Source: DASRIA01 sp035650255 (GTDB lineage Bacteria; Actinomycetota; Thermoleophilia; Solirubrobacterales; JBBDJG01). Taken from it: a stretch of 11,834 nt of DNA. Of the stretch, positions 6,404-11,834 are shown in pieces. The notes under the pieces are model-generated. The model was not told the origin of the DNA. It ran no database searches and was given only the letters and a program-made list of their open reading frames with translations. Position numbers and translations under genes: made by a program. The stretch is from assembly GCA_035650255.1 (NCBI GenBank), contig DASRIA010000008.1:1-11834 (forward strand). Reading direction: 5' to 3'. How positions within the stretch are numbered: position 1 is the first letter of the stretch; each line of letters starts with the position of its first letter.

Positions 6404-6805
6404 ATGAGCAACGACAAAGCGAGCGTGACGTTCTACCCGAGCATCCTCTATCGCGACGCGGATGCGGCGATCGAGTGGCTCCAGCGCACGCTCGGGTTCG
6501 TCCCGGGCGAGGTCCACCGCGACGATGAAGGCAATGTCGCCCATGCCGAGCTGGGCCTGGGCGACGGCATCGTGATGCTGGGTACGGCCGGGGCCGGCCG
6601 GGAGCCGTTCAGCAGCCTGCCCGCCGGGGGTTCGCTGGTCTACTGCGCGATCGAGGACGTCGACTCGCTCTGCGAGCGGGCGCGCGCGGCGGGCGCAGAC
6701 ATACCGCTCGAGCCGACCGACACCGACTACGGCTCGCGCGACTTCACCGTCCGCGATCCGGAAGGCAACCTCTGGGCGTTCGGCACCTATCGCCCGACCC
6801 GATGA
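6404..6805 (+). CDS. VOC (glyoxalase/bleomycin-resistance fold) family protein
   Basis: The product has 133 residues and one full VOC module of two beta-alpha-beta-beta-beta units. YPSILYRDADAAIEWLQRTLGF opens it and RDFTVRDPEGNLWAFGTY closes it, both typical of the PhnB/glyoxalase-like branch. VOC proteins are often metal-dependent lyases, dioxygenases or drug-binding proteins; the substrate cannot be read here and I do not assign metal ligands. The start is ATG 6404 with AAAGGAG (6391-6397) just upstream. The stop overlaps the next gene's start as ATGA (6802-6805), so it is translationally coupled to the PNPOx-like gene. It lies 31 bases after dinB on the same strand. Confidence 0.85.
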   Translation: MSNDKASVTFYPSILYRDADAAIEWLQRTLGFVPGEVHRDDEGNVAHAELGLGDGIVMLGTAGAGREPFSSLPAGGSLVYCAIEDVDSLCERARAAGADIPLEPTDTDYGSRDFTVRDPEGNLWAFGTYRPTR

Positions 6806-7263
6806 CCGACAGCGAGGGTTTCGCGGCCGTCGCCCAGGAGATCATCGAGTCCAGCCTCTACCTGACGCTCGGCACGGCCGACGCCGAGGGACGCCCATGG
6901 GCGTCGCCGGTGTACTACGCCGTCGAGCGCCACGCGGAGTTCATCTGGGTCTCGTCCCCGGACGCGACGCATTCGCACAACCTGGGCGCGCGCCCCGAGG
7001 TGAGCATCGTGATCTTCGACTCCCGGGCACCGATCGGAACCGGCCAGGGCGTGTACATGACAGCGGTGGCGGAGGAGGTGCCGCAGGCCGACACGGACCG
7101 CGTCCTCGGCATCTACTCCCGCCGGTCGCAGGCACACGGTGGGAATGCGTGGACCCGCGCCGAAATCGAGGCGCCCGCCCGCCACCGCCTTTACCACGCG
7201 ATTGCGTCGCAGCACTGGGTGCTCGGGCCACGCGACGAGCGGATCGCGGTCGATCTGGAGTAG
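6802..7263 (+). CDS. Pyridoxamine 5'-phosphate oxidase-like (split-barrel flavin) protein
   Basis: The product has 153 residues of the PNPOx-like FMN-binding split barrel. LYLTLGTADAEGRPWASPVYY followed by FIWVSSPDATHSHNL and a glycine-rich GTGQGVYMTAVAEEV is the standard family course. Such small members bind FMN, F420, heme or biliverdin and reduce assorted substrates; true PdxH is longer and has pyridoxal phosphate residues not evident here. The ATG overlaps the VOC stop by four bases. The C-terminus HWVLGPRDERIAVDLE is complete. The pair probably forms a two-gene unit; a 117-base gap with a promoter-like motif follows. Confidence 0.82.
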   Translation: MTDSEGFAAVAQEIIESSLYLTLGTADAEGRPWASPVYYAVERHAEFIWVSSPDATHSHNLGARPEVSIVIFDSRAPIGTGQGVYMTAVAEEVPQADTDRVLGIYSRRSQAHGGNAWTRAEIEAPARHRLYHAIASQHWVLGPRDERIAVDLE

Positions 7264-7320
7264 CCGGGCCTAGGCGTGGCCGTGGCCGCGCTTGTGTGAG
7301 GCTCGCGTCTCAATAGCGGG

Positions 7321-7347
7321 TGTCCATTTCCGCGACGGCCGTTCGTC
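7321..7347 (+). promoter_or_regulatory. Candidate ECF42-type promoter of the YCII-sigma pair
   Basis: TGTCCA (7321-7326), 17 bases, then CGTC (7344-7347). The ECF42 target motif, recalled from memory, is TGTCGA at -35 and CGA/TC at -10; this matches except for one -35 base. The predicted start near 7353 would leave about 28 bases before the YCII ATG, which has GGAGGA in front. An ECF42-type sigma gene lies immediately downstream, so autoregulation is plausible. Confidence 0.5.
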
Positions 7348-7380
7348 TCATACGCGACCATCCCGACAAAGGAGGAAGCG

Positions 7381-7740
7381 ATGAAGTACATGCTGCTGAT
7401 TCACCAGGGCGACGCGGCCACCCCCCGCGACGCCGAGCGGTGGGAGAGCCTTTCCGAGGACGAGCAGAAGGCGGTCTACGCCGAGTACATGGCGATCAAC
7501 CAGACTCCCGGCGTCACGTCCGGCCTGCAGCTGCAGCCGCCCGAGACCGCGACGACAGTCCGGGTGCAGGACGGCAAGACGCTGACCACCGACGGTCCGT
7601 TCGTCGCCGTCAAGGAGGCCCTGGGCGGCTACTTCGTGTTCGAGGCTGACGACCTCGACGCCGCGATCGAGCTGGCGGCGCGCGTTCCCGCGGCCCGCAT
7701 GGGCGGTGCGGTGGAGGTGCGCCCGGTGGTGGAGCGGTAG
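7381..7740 (+). CDS. YCII/DGPF family protein linked to an ECF sigma factor
   Basis: The product has 119 residues. It starts MKYMLLIHQGD, carries DGPF at 71-74 within TTDGPFVAVKEALGGYFVFE, and ends DDLDAAIELAARVPAARMGGAVEVRPV. This is the DGPF branch of the YCII fold. Members form ferredoxin-like dimers. Their biochemical role is unknown, but they are the hallmark neighbours of ECF42 sigma factors. The start is secure: AAAGGAGGA (7368-7376) precedes the ATG. Its TAG stop (7738-7740) touches the frame of the sigma gene, which follows at once, implying coupled translation. A candidate ECF promoter lies 34-60 bases upstream. Confidence 0.92.
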   Translation: MKYMLLIHQGDAATPRDAERWESLSEDEQKAVYAEYMAINQTPGVTSGLQLQPPETATTVRVQDGKTLTTDGPFVAVKEALGGYFVFEADDLDAAIELAARVPAARMGGAVEVRPVVER

Positions 7741-7742
7741 CG

Positions 7743-8921
7743 ATCCTCGAGCAGGTCTTCCGCGACGAGTGGGGGCGCGTCCTCGCGTCGCTGATCGGCT
7801 TCCTCGGCGACTTCGAGCTCGCCGAGGAAGCCACCCAGGAGGCGTTCGCGATCGCGGCCGAGCGCTGGCCACGCGACGGGACACCCGACAGCCCGCGCGC
7901 ATGGCTGGTGACCACCGCGCGCAACCGGGCGATCGACCGCGTGCGGCGCGACCGGACGCTCGCCGCGAAGACGCGCCTGCTCGACGTGCCGGAGGCCACC
8001 GAGGACGACATGGACGACCTGGACGACACGACGATCCCCGACGAGCGCCTCGAGCTCGTGTTCACCTGCTGCCACCCGGCGCTCGCGCTCGACGCGCAGG
8101 TCGCGCTCACGCTGCGAACGCTCGGCGGCCTCGACACGGACGACATCGCGCGTGCGTTCCTCGTCCCGGAAGCGACGATGGCCAAGCGCCTCGTGCGCGC
8201 GAAACACAAGATCGCCGCGGCCGGGATCCCGTTTCGCGTGCCCCCGGCGCACCTGCTCCCCGACCGCCTGGCCGCGGTGCTCGCCGTCGTCTACCTGATC
8301 TTCAACGAGGGCTATGGCGGCCGCGGCGACCTGGCCGCCGAGGCGATCCGGCTGGGGCGCGCGCTCGCCGAGCTGATGCCCGACGAGCCGGAAGTGCACG
8401 GCCTGCTCGCGCTGATGCTGATCAACGACGCGCGGCGCGAGGCGCGGTTCGCCGACGGCGCCGTGGTGCTGCTCCGCGACCAGGACCGGTCGCTTTGGGA
8501 CCTCGATCGGATCGCCGAGGGCCGGGCCGCGCTCGAGCGGGCGCTGGCGCTCGGAGGCCGCGAGGACTACGTGCTGCAGGCGGCGCTCGCGTCCCTGCAC
8601 GCCGACGAGCCCCAGGACTGGCCGCAGATCGCCGCCCTGTACGGCGAGCTCGCCCGCCGGACCGGCTCGCCCGTGGTGGAGCTCAACCAGGCGGTCGCGA
8701 TCGCCGAGACGGGCCAGGTCGACGCGGCGCTCGCCCTGGTGGAGGCGCTCGACCTCGACCGCTACCACTATCTGCACTCGACGCGCGCGGAGCTGCTGCG
8801 CCGGCTCGATCGCGTCGACGAGGCGCGCGCCGCGTACGACCGCGCGCTGGAGCTCGTCCACTCCGACGCGGAGCGGCGCTTTCTGGAGCGGCGGCGGGTG
8901 GAGCTCGAGTCTCAGCGGTGA
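7743..8921 (+). CDS. ECF RNA polymerase sigma factor with C-terminal DUF6596/TPR extension (ECF42-type), without canonical start codon
   Basis: About 392 residues are read from ATC 7743. Sigma region 2 begins ILEQVFRDEWGRVLASLIGFLGDFELAEEATQEAF and includes PRAWLVTTARNRAIDRVRRD. Region 4 is DERLELVFTCCHPAL through DDIARAFLVPEATMAKRLVRAKHKI. From about residue 170 the family extension follows, with VYLIFNEGYGGR and helical TPR-like repeats to the end. This build, next to a DGPF protein, marks ECF42, a group without a classical anti-sigma factor. Oddity: in this frame no ATG, GTG or TTG occurs between a TGA at 7647 and GTG 7908, and starting at 7908 would delete most of region 2. A Shine-Dalgarno-like GGAG (7731-7734) sits eight bases before ATC 7743. 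GCG at 7740 would be a GTG overlapping the YCII stop if one base differed. The start is therefore uncertain; the family call is not. Confidence 0.9.
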   Translation: MLEQVFRDEWGRVLASLIGFLGDFELAEEATQEAFAIAAERWPRDGTPDSPRAWLVTTARNRAIDRVRRDRTLAAKTRLLDVPEATEDDMDDLDDTTIPDERLELVFTCCHPALALDAQVALTLRTLGGLDTDDIARAFLVPEATMAKRLVRAKHKIAAAGIPFRVPPAHLLPDRLAAVLAVVYLIFNEGYGGRGDLAAEAIRLGRALAELMPDEPEVHGLLALMLINDARREARFADGAVVLLRDQDRSLWDLDRIAEGRAALERALALGGREDYVLQAALASLHADEPQDWPQIAALYGELARRTGSPVVELNQAVAIAETGQVDAALALVEALDLDRYHYLHSTRAELLRRLDRVDEARAAYDRALELVHSDAERRFLERRRVELESQR

Positions 8922-8942
8922 GTTCCGCCGCCCGCGCCGGTC

Positions 8943-8948
8943 TACATT
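8943..8948 (+). promoter_or_regulatory. Candidate -10 (TACATT) before the DUF899 gene
   Basis: TACATT fits TANNNT and lies 26 bases before the preferred ATG in a locally AT-richer stretch. The -35 region around 8920-8925 (GAGTTC) is poor. A separate promoter for the DUF899-DUF2182 pair is possible, but read-through from the sigma gene is equally so. Confidence 0.25.
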
Positions 8949-8964
8949 TCAAAGACCCGACGAT

Positions 8965-8970
8965 GGAGGG
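8965..8970 (+). promoter_or_regulatory. Ribosome binding site that decides the DUF899 start
   Basis: GGAGGG lies four bases before ATG 8975. The earlier in-frame ATG at 8963 overlaps this site and has no Shine-Dalgarno of its own, so translation should begin at 8975. Confidence 0.6.
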
Positions 8971-8974
8971 AAAA

Positions 8975-9715
8975 ATGGCCGAGCACAAGGTGGGGACCCG
9001 AGAAGAGTGGCAGGCCGCTCGCGAGGAGCTCGCGAAGCTCGAGGCCGAGCACGCCGAGCTTGGCCGCAAGGCCGCGGAGGAGCGACGCAAGCTCCCCTGG
9101 GTGCGGGTGGAGAAGGAGTACGAGTTCGAGACCGAGGACGGGAAGAAGACGCTCGCGGACCTGTTCGACGGCCGCTCGCAGCTCCTGGCCTACAACATCA
9201 TGTTCGGGCCGGACTACGAGGTCGGCGCCTGCCCCGGCTGCACGAACCTCGGGGACGAGCTCAGCGCCACGCGCGTGCACCTGTACCACCGCGACGTGTC
9301 GCTGGTCTGCTTCTCCCGCGCGCCGATCGATCGGCTGACCGCGTACAAGCAGCGGATGGGCTGGGAATTCCCCTACGTCTCGACGTACGAGACCGACTTC
9401 CCCTGGGACTACGGGCTCGCCCTGACGCCCGAGCAGGCGAAGCAGATCCCCGAGGTCCAGGAGCTGGTCGCGGACCCACCCGAATGGCTGCAGGAGTGGT
9501 CCCGGCAGGTGGGGGCGGACCTCGAGGACGGCTTGCGGGAGAACCCGAGCTTCATCGCCTTCGCACGCGACAACGGGACCATCTACCACACGTACACGGT
9601 GAGCGCGCCCGATGCGTTCGTCCAGCCGTACTCCGCGTTCCTCCTCGACCGCACGCCGAAGCCGCAGCCGGAGGAGCCGCGCGCCTGGCGCAAGGACGAG
9701 TACCCGGATGCCTGA
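8975..9715 (+). CDS. DUF899 family thioredoxin-like protein
   Basis: The product has 246 residues from ATG 8975, chosen because GGAGGG lies just upstream. A charged helix opens it (EEWQAAREELAKLEAEHAELG). RKLPWVRVEKEYEFETEDGKKTLADLF is the conserved DUF899 lead-in. FGPDYEVGACPGCTNLGDEL contains the C86-P-G-C89 motif at the active-site position of a thioredoxin fold. Later family blocks are DVSLVCFSRAPIDRLTAYKQRMGWEFPYVS and IYHTYTVSAPD. DUF899 proteins are called predicted thiol-disulfide or peroxiredoxin-like enzymes, but the reaction is not established. No signal peptide is present, so it is cytosolic. The DUF2182 membrane protein starts 21 bases downstream, and the two probably form one transcript. 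It follows the ECF42-type sigma gene by 53 bases and may belong to its regulon. Confidence 0.88.
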   Translation: MAEHKVGTREEWQAAREELAKLEAEHAELGRKAAEERRKLPWVRVEKEYEFETEDGKKTLADLFDGRSQLLAYNIMFGPDYEVGACPGCTNLGDELSATRVHLYHRDVSLVCFSRAPIDRLTAYKQRMGWEFPYVSTYETDFPWDYGLALTPEQAKQIPEVQELVADPPEWLQEWSRQVGADLEDGLRENPSFIAFARDNGTIYHTYTVSAPDAFVQPYSAFLLDRTPKPQPEEPRAWRKDEYPDA

Positions 9716-9736
9716 GCCCGAGCACGAGGACGCGAC

Positions 9737-10543
9737 ATGAGCGCCGCCGCGCTGCGCCGCACGCCGGCGCCCGGCGCGCGGGCGCAGGCCGGGGTGGTCG
9801 TGCTCCTGCTCGCGCTGGCCGGCGCCGCCTGGGCGCTGACCGACCGGCGGATGGGCGGGATGGACGCCGGGCCGGGCAGCGAGCTGGGCGAGCTCGGCTG
9901 GTTTGCGGTCACGTGGGCGCTGATGATGCCGGCGATGATGCTGCCCGCAGTCGCGCCGATGGTGGCCGAGTACCGCCGCCGGGCGGCGGGGCCCGGGGCC
10001 ACCTCCGCCTTCACGGCCGGCTATCTGGTCGCGTGGCTCGCGGCCGGCCTCTTGGGCTATGCACTGATCGAAGGCGTGCGCTCGCTGGAGCTCGGGTTCC
10101 TCGCGTGGGACGAGGCCGGGCGCTACGTGGCCGGCGGGGTGATCCTCGGCAGCGCGCTGTACCAGTTGACGGGGCCGAAGGATGCCTGCCTGCGGCGCTG
10201 CCGCGACCCGCGGGCGTTCCTTGCAGAGCACTGGCGGCCGGGCCGCCTGGGCGCCCTGCGCATGGGGATGGAGCACGGCGGCTTCTGTGTCGCCTGCTGC
10301 TGGGCCCTGATGGCGACCCTCTTCGCGGTCGGCGTCATGAGCGTCGGCTGGATGGCCCTCGTGGCCGCACTGATCGCCGCGGAGCGGCTGCTGCCGTGGA
10401 AGACGATCGCCGCGCACGGCGTCGCCGTGTTACTGGCGCTACTGGCGCTGGGCGTGGCCTTCGCGCCCGAGGACGTACCCGGCCTCACGGTCCCCGGCTC
10501 GCACGAGGGCTCGCCGGCGATGGATTCCATGCAGATGCACTAG
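9737..10543 (+). CDS. DUF2182 family integral membrane protein with Met/His tail
   Basis: The product has 268 residues and about six membrane segments (near 18-34, 55-77, 90-110, 126-145, 182-203 and 225-243). The family signature TWALMMPAMMLPAVAPM is at 59-75. GMEHGGFCVACCWALM, with a GFCVACC cysteine cluster at 182-188, opens the fifth segment. DUF2182 is described as a predicted metal-binding membrane protein and is often found beside DUF1326; here DUF899 takes the neighbouring place. The last residues, GSHEGSPAMDSMQMH, are rich in Met and His, which would suit copper or another soft metal; this is inference. The ATG at 9737 has GAGGA (9726-9730) upstream. The gene ends 22 bases from the convergent SHOCT gene. 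Confidence 0.85.
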   Translation: MSAAALRRTPAPGARAQAGVVVLLLALAGAAWALTDRRMGGMDAGPGSELGELGWFAVTWALMMPAMMLPAVAPMVAEYRRRAAGPGATSAFTAGYLVAWLAAGLLGYALIEGVRSLELGFLAWDEAGRYVAGGVILGSALYQLTGPKDACLRRCRDPRAFLAEHWRPGRLGALRMGMEHGGFCVACCWALMATLFAVGVMSVGWMALVAALIAAERLLPWKTIAAHGVAVLLALLALGVAFAPEDVPGLTVPGSHEGSPAMDSMQMH

Positions 10544-10548
10544 CGGGC

Positions 10549-10567
10549 GAGCCGCGAGGGCAGGCTC
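10549..10567. terminator. Weak hairpin at the convergent gene junction
   Basis: GAGCC (10549-10553) pairs with GGCTC (10563-10567) around a 9-base loop, between the stops of the DUF2182 and SHOCT genes. It could serve both strands, but the stem is only five pairs and no T-run follows. Confidence 0.22.
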
Positions 10568-11222
10568 ATTGCTGCGACTGCGCCAGCAACGACCGCTTCA
10601 AGTCAGCAAACTCCTCCTCGGAGAGTGCGCCTGCGTTCTTTAAATCCACGAGCTTCTGAAGCTCGTCGGCAACGGAACCACTTGTAGCCGGGGGAGCCGG
10701 AGCGGAGTGCGCCGAGGAGGAGTGAGCAGCCTCCATCAACTGCCGCAACTTCGCTACGCCAGCCCGAGCTTCATCGAAGGGACGAACGAGCGGGATCGCG
10801 TTCGGAGCTTTGCTGGGATCATCGTCGCCCTGTCCCCAATAGCTCGTCTTCTTGCCCGTCTGACCCGGCCCTTGAAGGACAACAGACCCGCTCATCATCC
10901 CTGTATGGATCTGGACTCCCACGAGATTGCGGTAGTCCCACGAAGTCATCTCACTACCGAAGGATGCTCCTGCCATGAAGCCCTTCTTGAAGACGAAGGC
11001 CCGCCTATCCGTACCGATGATCGCCTGGTTATGAGGACCATGAATGACAACCGCAATCTCCTCTCCGGGAACGAGATTGTCACTCAGCGCCTCCTGCGCC
11101 TTCTTGTGCAGCCTTGTCGCGTCTACCTTGGTCGTCGCGTCTGCGTCAGTCGGAGCCGGACCTTGACTTGATTCAGCCCTGACCTTGGCGTTGTGCTTCT
11201 TGATGCGGTCGTTAAGGCTCAT
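10566..11222 (-). CDS. Bacterial PH-like domain protein with C-terminal SHOCT domain
   Basis: The product has 218 residues on the minus strand, starting at ATG 11222 with GGAGG (11226-11230) ahead of it. Residues 1-45 are charged and low-complexity (SLNDRIKKHNAKVRAE). Residues about 50-155 look like a bacterial PH fold: LVPGEEIAVVIHGPHNQAIIGTDRRAFVFKKG, then SWDYRNLVGVQIHTGMMSGSVVLQ. A Ser/Ala/Pro linker leads to a SHOCT domain at 184-213 (VADELQKLVDLKNAGALSEEEF), a short oligomerisation module. There is no signal peptide or membrane segment. PH-SHOCT proteins are widespread, and none has a defined reaction. GC content is clearly lower than the neighbours: about 55-58% in two 60-base samples I counted, against about 83% in xseA. 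Together with the strand change and adjacent tRNA, this suggests acquisition from elsewhere. Confidence 0.85.
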   Translation of the reverse strand: MSLNDRIKKHNAKVRAESSQGPAPTDADATTKVDATRLHKKAQEALSDNLVPGEEIAVVIHGPHNQAIIGTDRRAFVFKKGFMAGASFGSEMTSWDYRNLVGVQIHTGMMSGSVVLQGPGQTGKKTSYWGQGDDDPSKAPNAIPLVRPFDEARAGVAKLRQLMEAAHSSSAHSAPAPPATSGSVADELQKLVDLKNAGALSEEEFADLKRSLLAQSQQ

Positions 11223-11233
11223 GATCCTCCGTC

Positions 11234-11380
11234 CTACCGCTTCAGTGCCGAGTGGCAGAAGTCCTCGTAGAGCGTCCAGTCGATGTCGAAATCAACCGCG
11301 TCCTCGTCCGACCAGTTAATGCGCTTGGCCTGCCCCACTTCGCGGTCACTTGCGCTTCACCGCCACCGAACTAGTTCCAT
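11234..11380 (-). pseudogene. Small acidic ORF interrupted by an in-frame TGA (possible leader or broken gene)
   Basis: An ATG at 11380 follows a strong GGGGAGG ribosome binding site (11386-11392). It encodes MELVRWR and then meets TGA at 11357-11359. The same frame then continues for 40 codons to TAG at 11234, including GTG 11338, with an acidic, protein-like stretch INWSDEDAVDFDIDWTLYEDF. The end lies 11 bases before the SHOCT gene's ATG, so the two look like one transcript. Readings possible: a gene broken by a nonsense change, a 7-codon leader peptide plus a 34-residue ORF starting at GTG 11338, or a sequencing error. GTG 11338 has no binding site. I do not recognise the product. Selenocysteine is unlikely, as I see no obvious downstream stem-loop element. 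Confidence 0.45.
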
Positions 11381-11529
11381 GCGTTCCTCCCCTCAGAGAA
11401 AGCACGCCCCATGCTAGAAGACTCGTGGCCGCTAGGCCGGCGCACATCGGGGCACACTTCGCGACCACCAGGGACCATTTCAGTCCATCACTGACCAAGC
11501 GCGACCACCTCGCTGGAGAGTCTGGGTAG
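11381..11529. other. Gene-free stretch between the low-GC module and the tRNA terminator hairpin
   Basis: Apart from the ribosome binding site (11386-11392) and a minus-strand TAGCAT (11411-11416) that could be a -10 for the SHOCT unit, I see no coding frame, repeat or RNA structure here. The -35 position upstream of TAGCAT shows no clear match. The composition is mixed and less GC-rich than the main gene run. Confidence 0.4.
11411..11416 (-). promoter_or_regulatory. Candidate -10 (TAGCAT) for the small ORF-SHOCT unit
   Basis: On the minus strand TAGCAT fits TANNNT and would start transcription near 11404, about 24 bases before the ATG at 11380 and just ahead of its strong ribosome binding site. 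No good -35 is visible. Confidence 0.3.
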
Positions 11530-11566
11530 GCCGAGATCCCGCCAATGGCAGCGTGCGGGATCCGGC
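11530..11566 (-). terminator. Hairpin just downstream of tRNA-Ser
   Basis: GCCGAGATCCCGC (11530-11542) and GCGGGATCCGGC (11555-11566) pair over 12 positions with one bulged base and a 12-base loop. The structure begins 11 bases after the tRNA 3' end on the minus strand. There is no T-run after it, as is common in high-GC actinobacteria. A transcript end or a processing signal for the tRNA is the likely role. Confidence 0.5.
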
Positions 11567-11576
11567 TCTAGTGCAG

Positions 11577-11663
11577 CGGAGGGGGAGAGATTCGAACTCT
11601 CGGTGGACTTGCGCCCACAACGGTTTTCGAGACCGCCCCGTTCAACCACTCCGGCACCCCTCC
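11577..11663 (-). tRNA. tRNA-Ser (anticodon CGA)
   Basis: The sequence folds as an 87-base class II tRNA. The acceptor stem GGAGGGG pairs with CCCCTCC and the discriminator is G. The anticodon loop CTCGAAA carries CGA at positions 34-36, flanked by GCGGT and ACCGT. A long variable arm marks it as a serine tRNA, and the T-arm is GAGAG-TTCGAAT-CTCTC. CCA is not encoded. It reads UCG codons, which are frequent in this GC-rich genome. Its 3' end faces the low-GC SHOCT module, the side where integrative elements usually insert. Confidence 0.96.
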
Positions 11664-11681
11664 GGGGTTCGGCAGGGGCAA

Positions 11682-11687
11682 ACCTTA
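11682..11687 (-). promoter_or_regulatory. Candidate -10 (TAAGGT) for tRNA-Ser
   Basis: On the minus strand TAAGGT lies 18 bases before the tRNA 5' end, which is a normal distance for a short tRNA leader. A clear -35 is not visible 16-18 bases further upstream. Confidence 0.4.
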
Positions 11688-11726
11688 GCGGCGGCATCTG
11701 GCGTCCTTCGGCACACTCCACGGCGG

Positions 11727-11834
11727 ATGATCGTCCGTGAGGCGACACCGGAGGATTGGCCCGCGATCTGGTCCTTCATGCGCGGCATCGTCGCCGCAGG
11801 GGACACGTTCTCCTACGACGTGGCGATGGACGAG
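11727..11834 (+). CDS. GNAT family N-acetyltransferase, N-terminal fragment cut by the window edge
   Basis: The frame starts at ATG 11727 and stays open to the right edge for 36 codons. IVREATPEDWPAIWSFMRGIVAAGDTFSYD is the typical first strand and helix of the phosphinothricin/GNAT acetyltransferase branch, which transfers acetyl from acetyl-CoA to an amine. The acetyl-CoA binding motif lies beyond the window, so the substrate class cannot be judged. The ribosome binding site is weak (GGCGG directly before the ATG), and a leaderless or shifted start is possible. The gene diverges from tRNA-Ser with 63 bases between them. Confidence 0.75.
   Translation, partial: MIVREATPEDWPAIWSFMRGIVAAGDTFSYDVAMDE

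Noticed and set aside
7706..8974. Plus-strand frame running into the DUF899 gene, suggesting a large fusion
   Set aside because: The part before 8975 is an out-of-frame reading of the sigma factor gene, and a ribosome binding site directly precedes ATG 8975.
10707..11171. 154-codon plus-strand frame
   Set aside because: It is antisense to the PH-SHOCT gene and has no recognisable domain.
10544..11663. Duplicate of the tRNA-Ser 3' end as an attachment site
   Set aside because: By eye I found no repeat of the T-arm or acceptor sequence elsewhere in the window, and there is no integrase gene.
11488..11748. 86-codon minus-strand frame
   Set aside because: It covers the tRNA-Ser gene and has no ribosome binding site or domain.

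Overview
The window reads as a chromosomal segment of a very GC-rich actinobacterium. I favour Thermoleophilia (Solirubrobacterales-like) over Streptomyces. The reasons are the short secreted protein ending in a 'GTYTARLRR' tail, the ECF sigma factor with a DUF6596/TPR-type C-terminus beside a DGPF (YCII) protein, and frequent GTG starts without a Shine-Dalgarno sequence. The genus is not determinable by reading alone.

Layout. Positions 1-1333 are on the minus strand: a DUF389 membrane protein that runs off the left edge (TTG start), a 19-residue hydrophobic peptide gene with a textbook ribosome binding site, and a small secreted protein. A 24-bp divergent spacer separates these from a long plus-strand run. 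That run holds a Baeyer-Villiger-type flavin monooxygenase (1358-2887), xseA-xseB (exonuclease VII, overlapping genes), a RibD/DHFR-fold reductase, dinB (translesion polymerase IV) with a perfect Gram-positive LexA box at its start, and a VOC protein overlapping a PNPOx-like flavin protein by ATGA. It continues with a YCII/DGPF protein, an ECF42-type sigma factor, a DUF899 thioredoxin-like protein and a DUF2182 membrane protein. From about 10,560 to 11,570 the base composition drops and the strand flips: a bacterial-PH/SHOCT protein preceded by a small, apparently interrupted ORF, ending at a tRNA-Ser(CGA). A GNAT acetyltransferase starts at the right edge.

How the genes fit together. Two themes are visible. 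One is DNA repair and damage tolerance: exonuclease VII plus a LexA-controlled polymerase IV. The other is a set of small redox or stress proteins (DHFR-fold, VOC, PNPOx, YCII, DUF899, DUF2182) around an ECF42-type sigma factor. This sigma factor lacks any canonical start codon where its conserved N-terminus begins. A promoter resembling the reported ECF42 target motif lies just upstream of the YCII gene, which suggests autoregulation of the YCII-sigma pair.

I see no CRISPR array, insertion sequence or prophage. No clearly new multi-gene defence or metabolic system is evident. The most unusual signals are the missing sigma-factor start, the closely packed leaderless GTG promoters, including overlapping divergent -10 elements, the tiny hydrophobic gene, and the low-GC module beside the tRNA.
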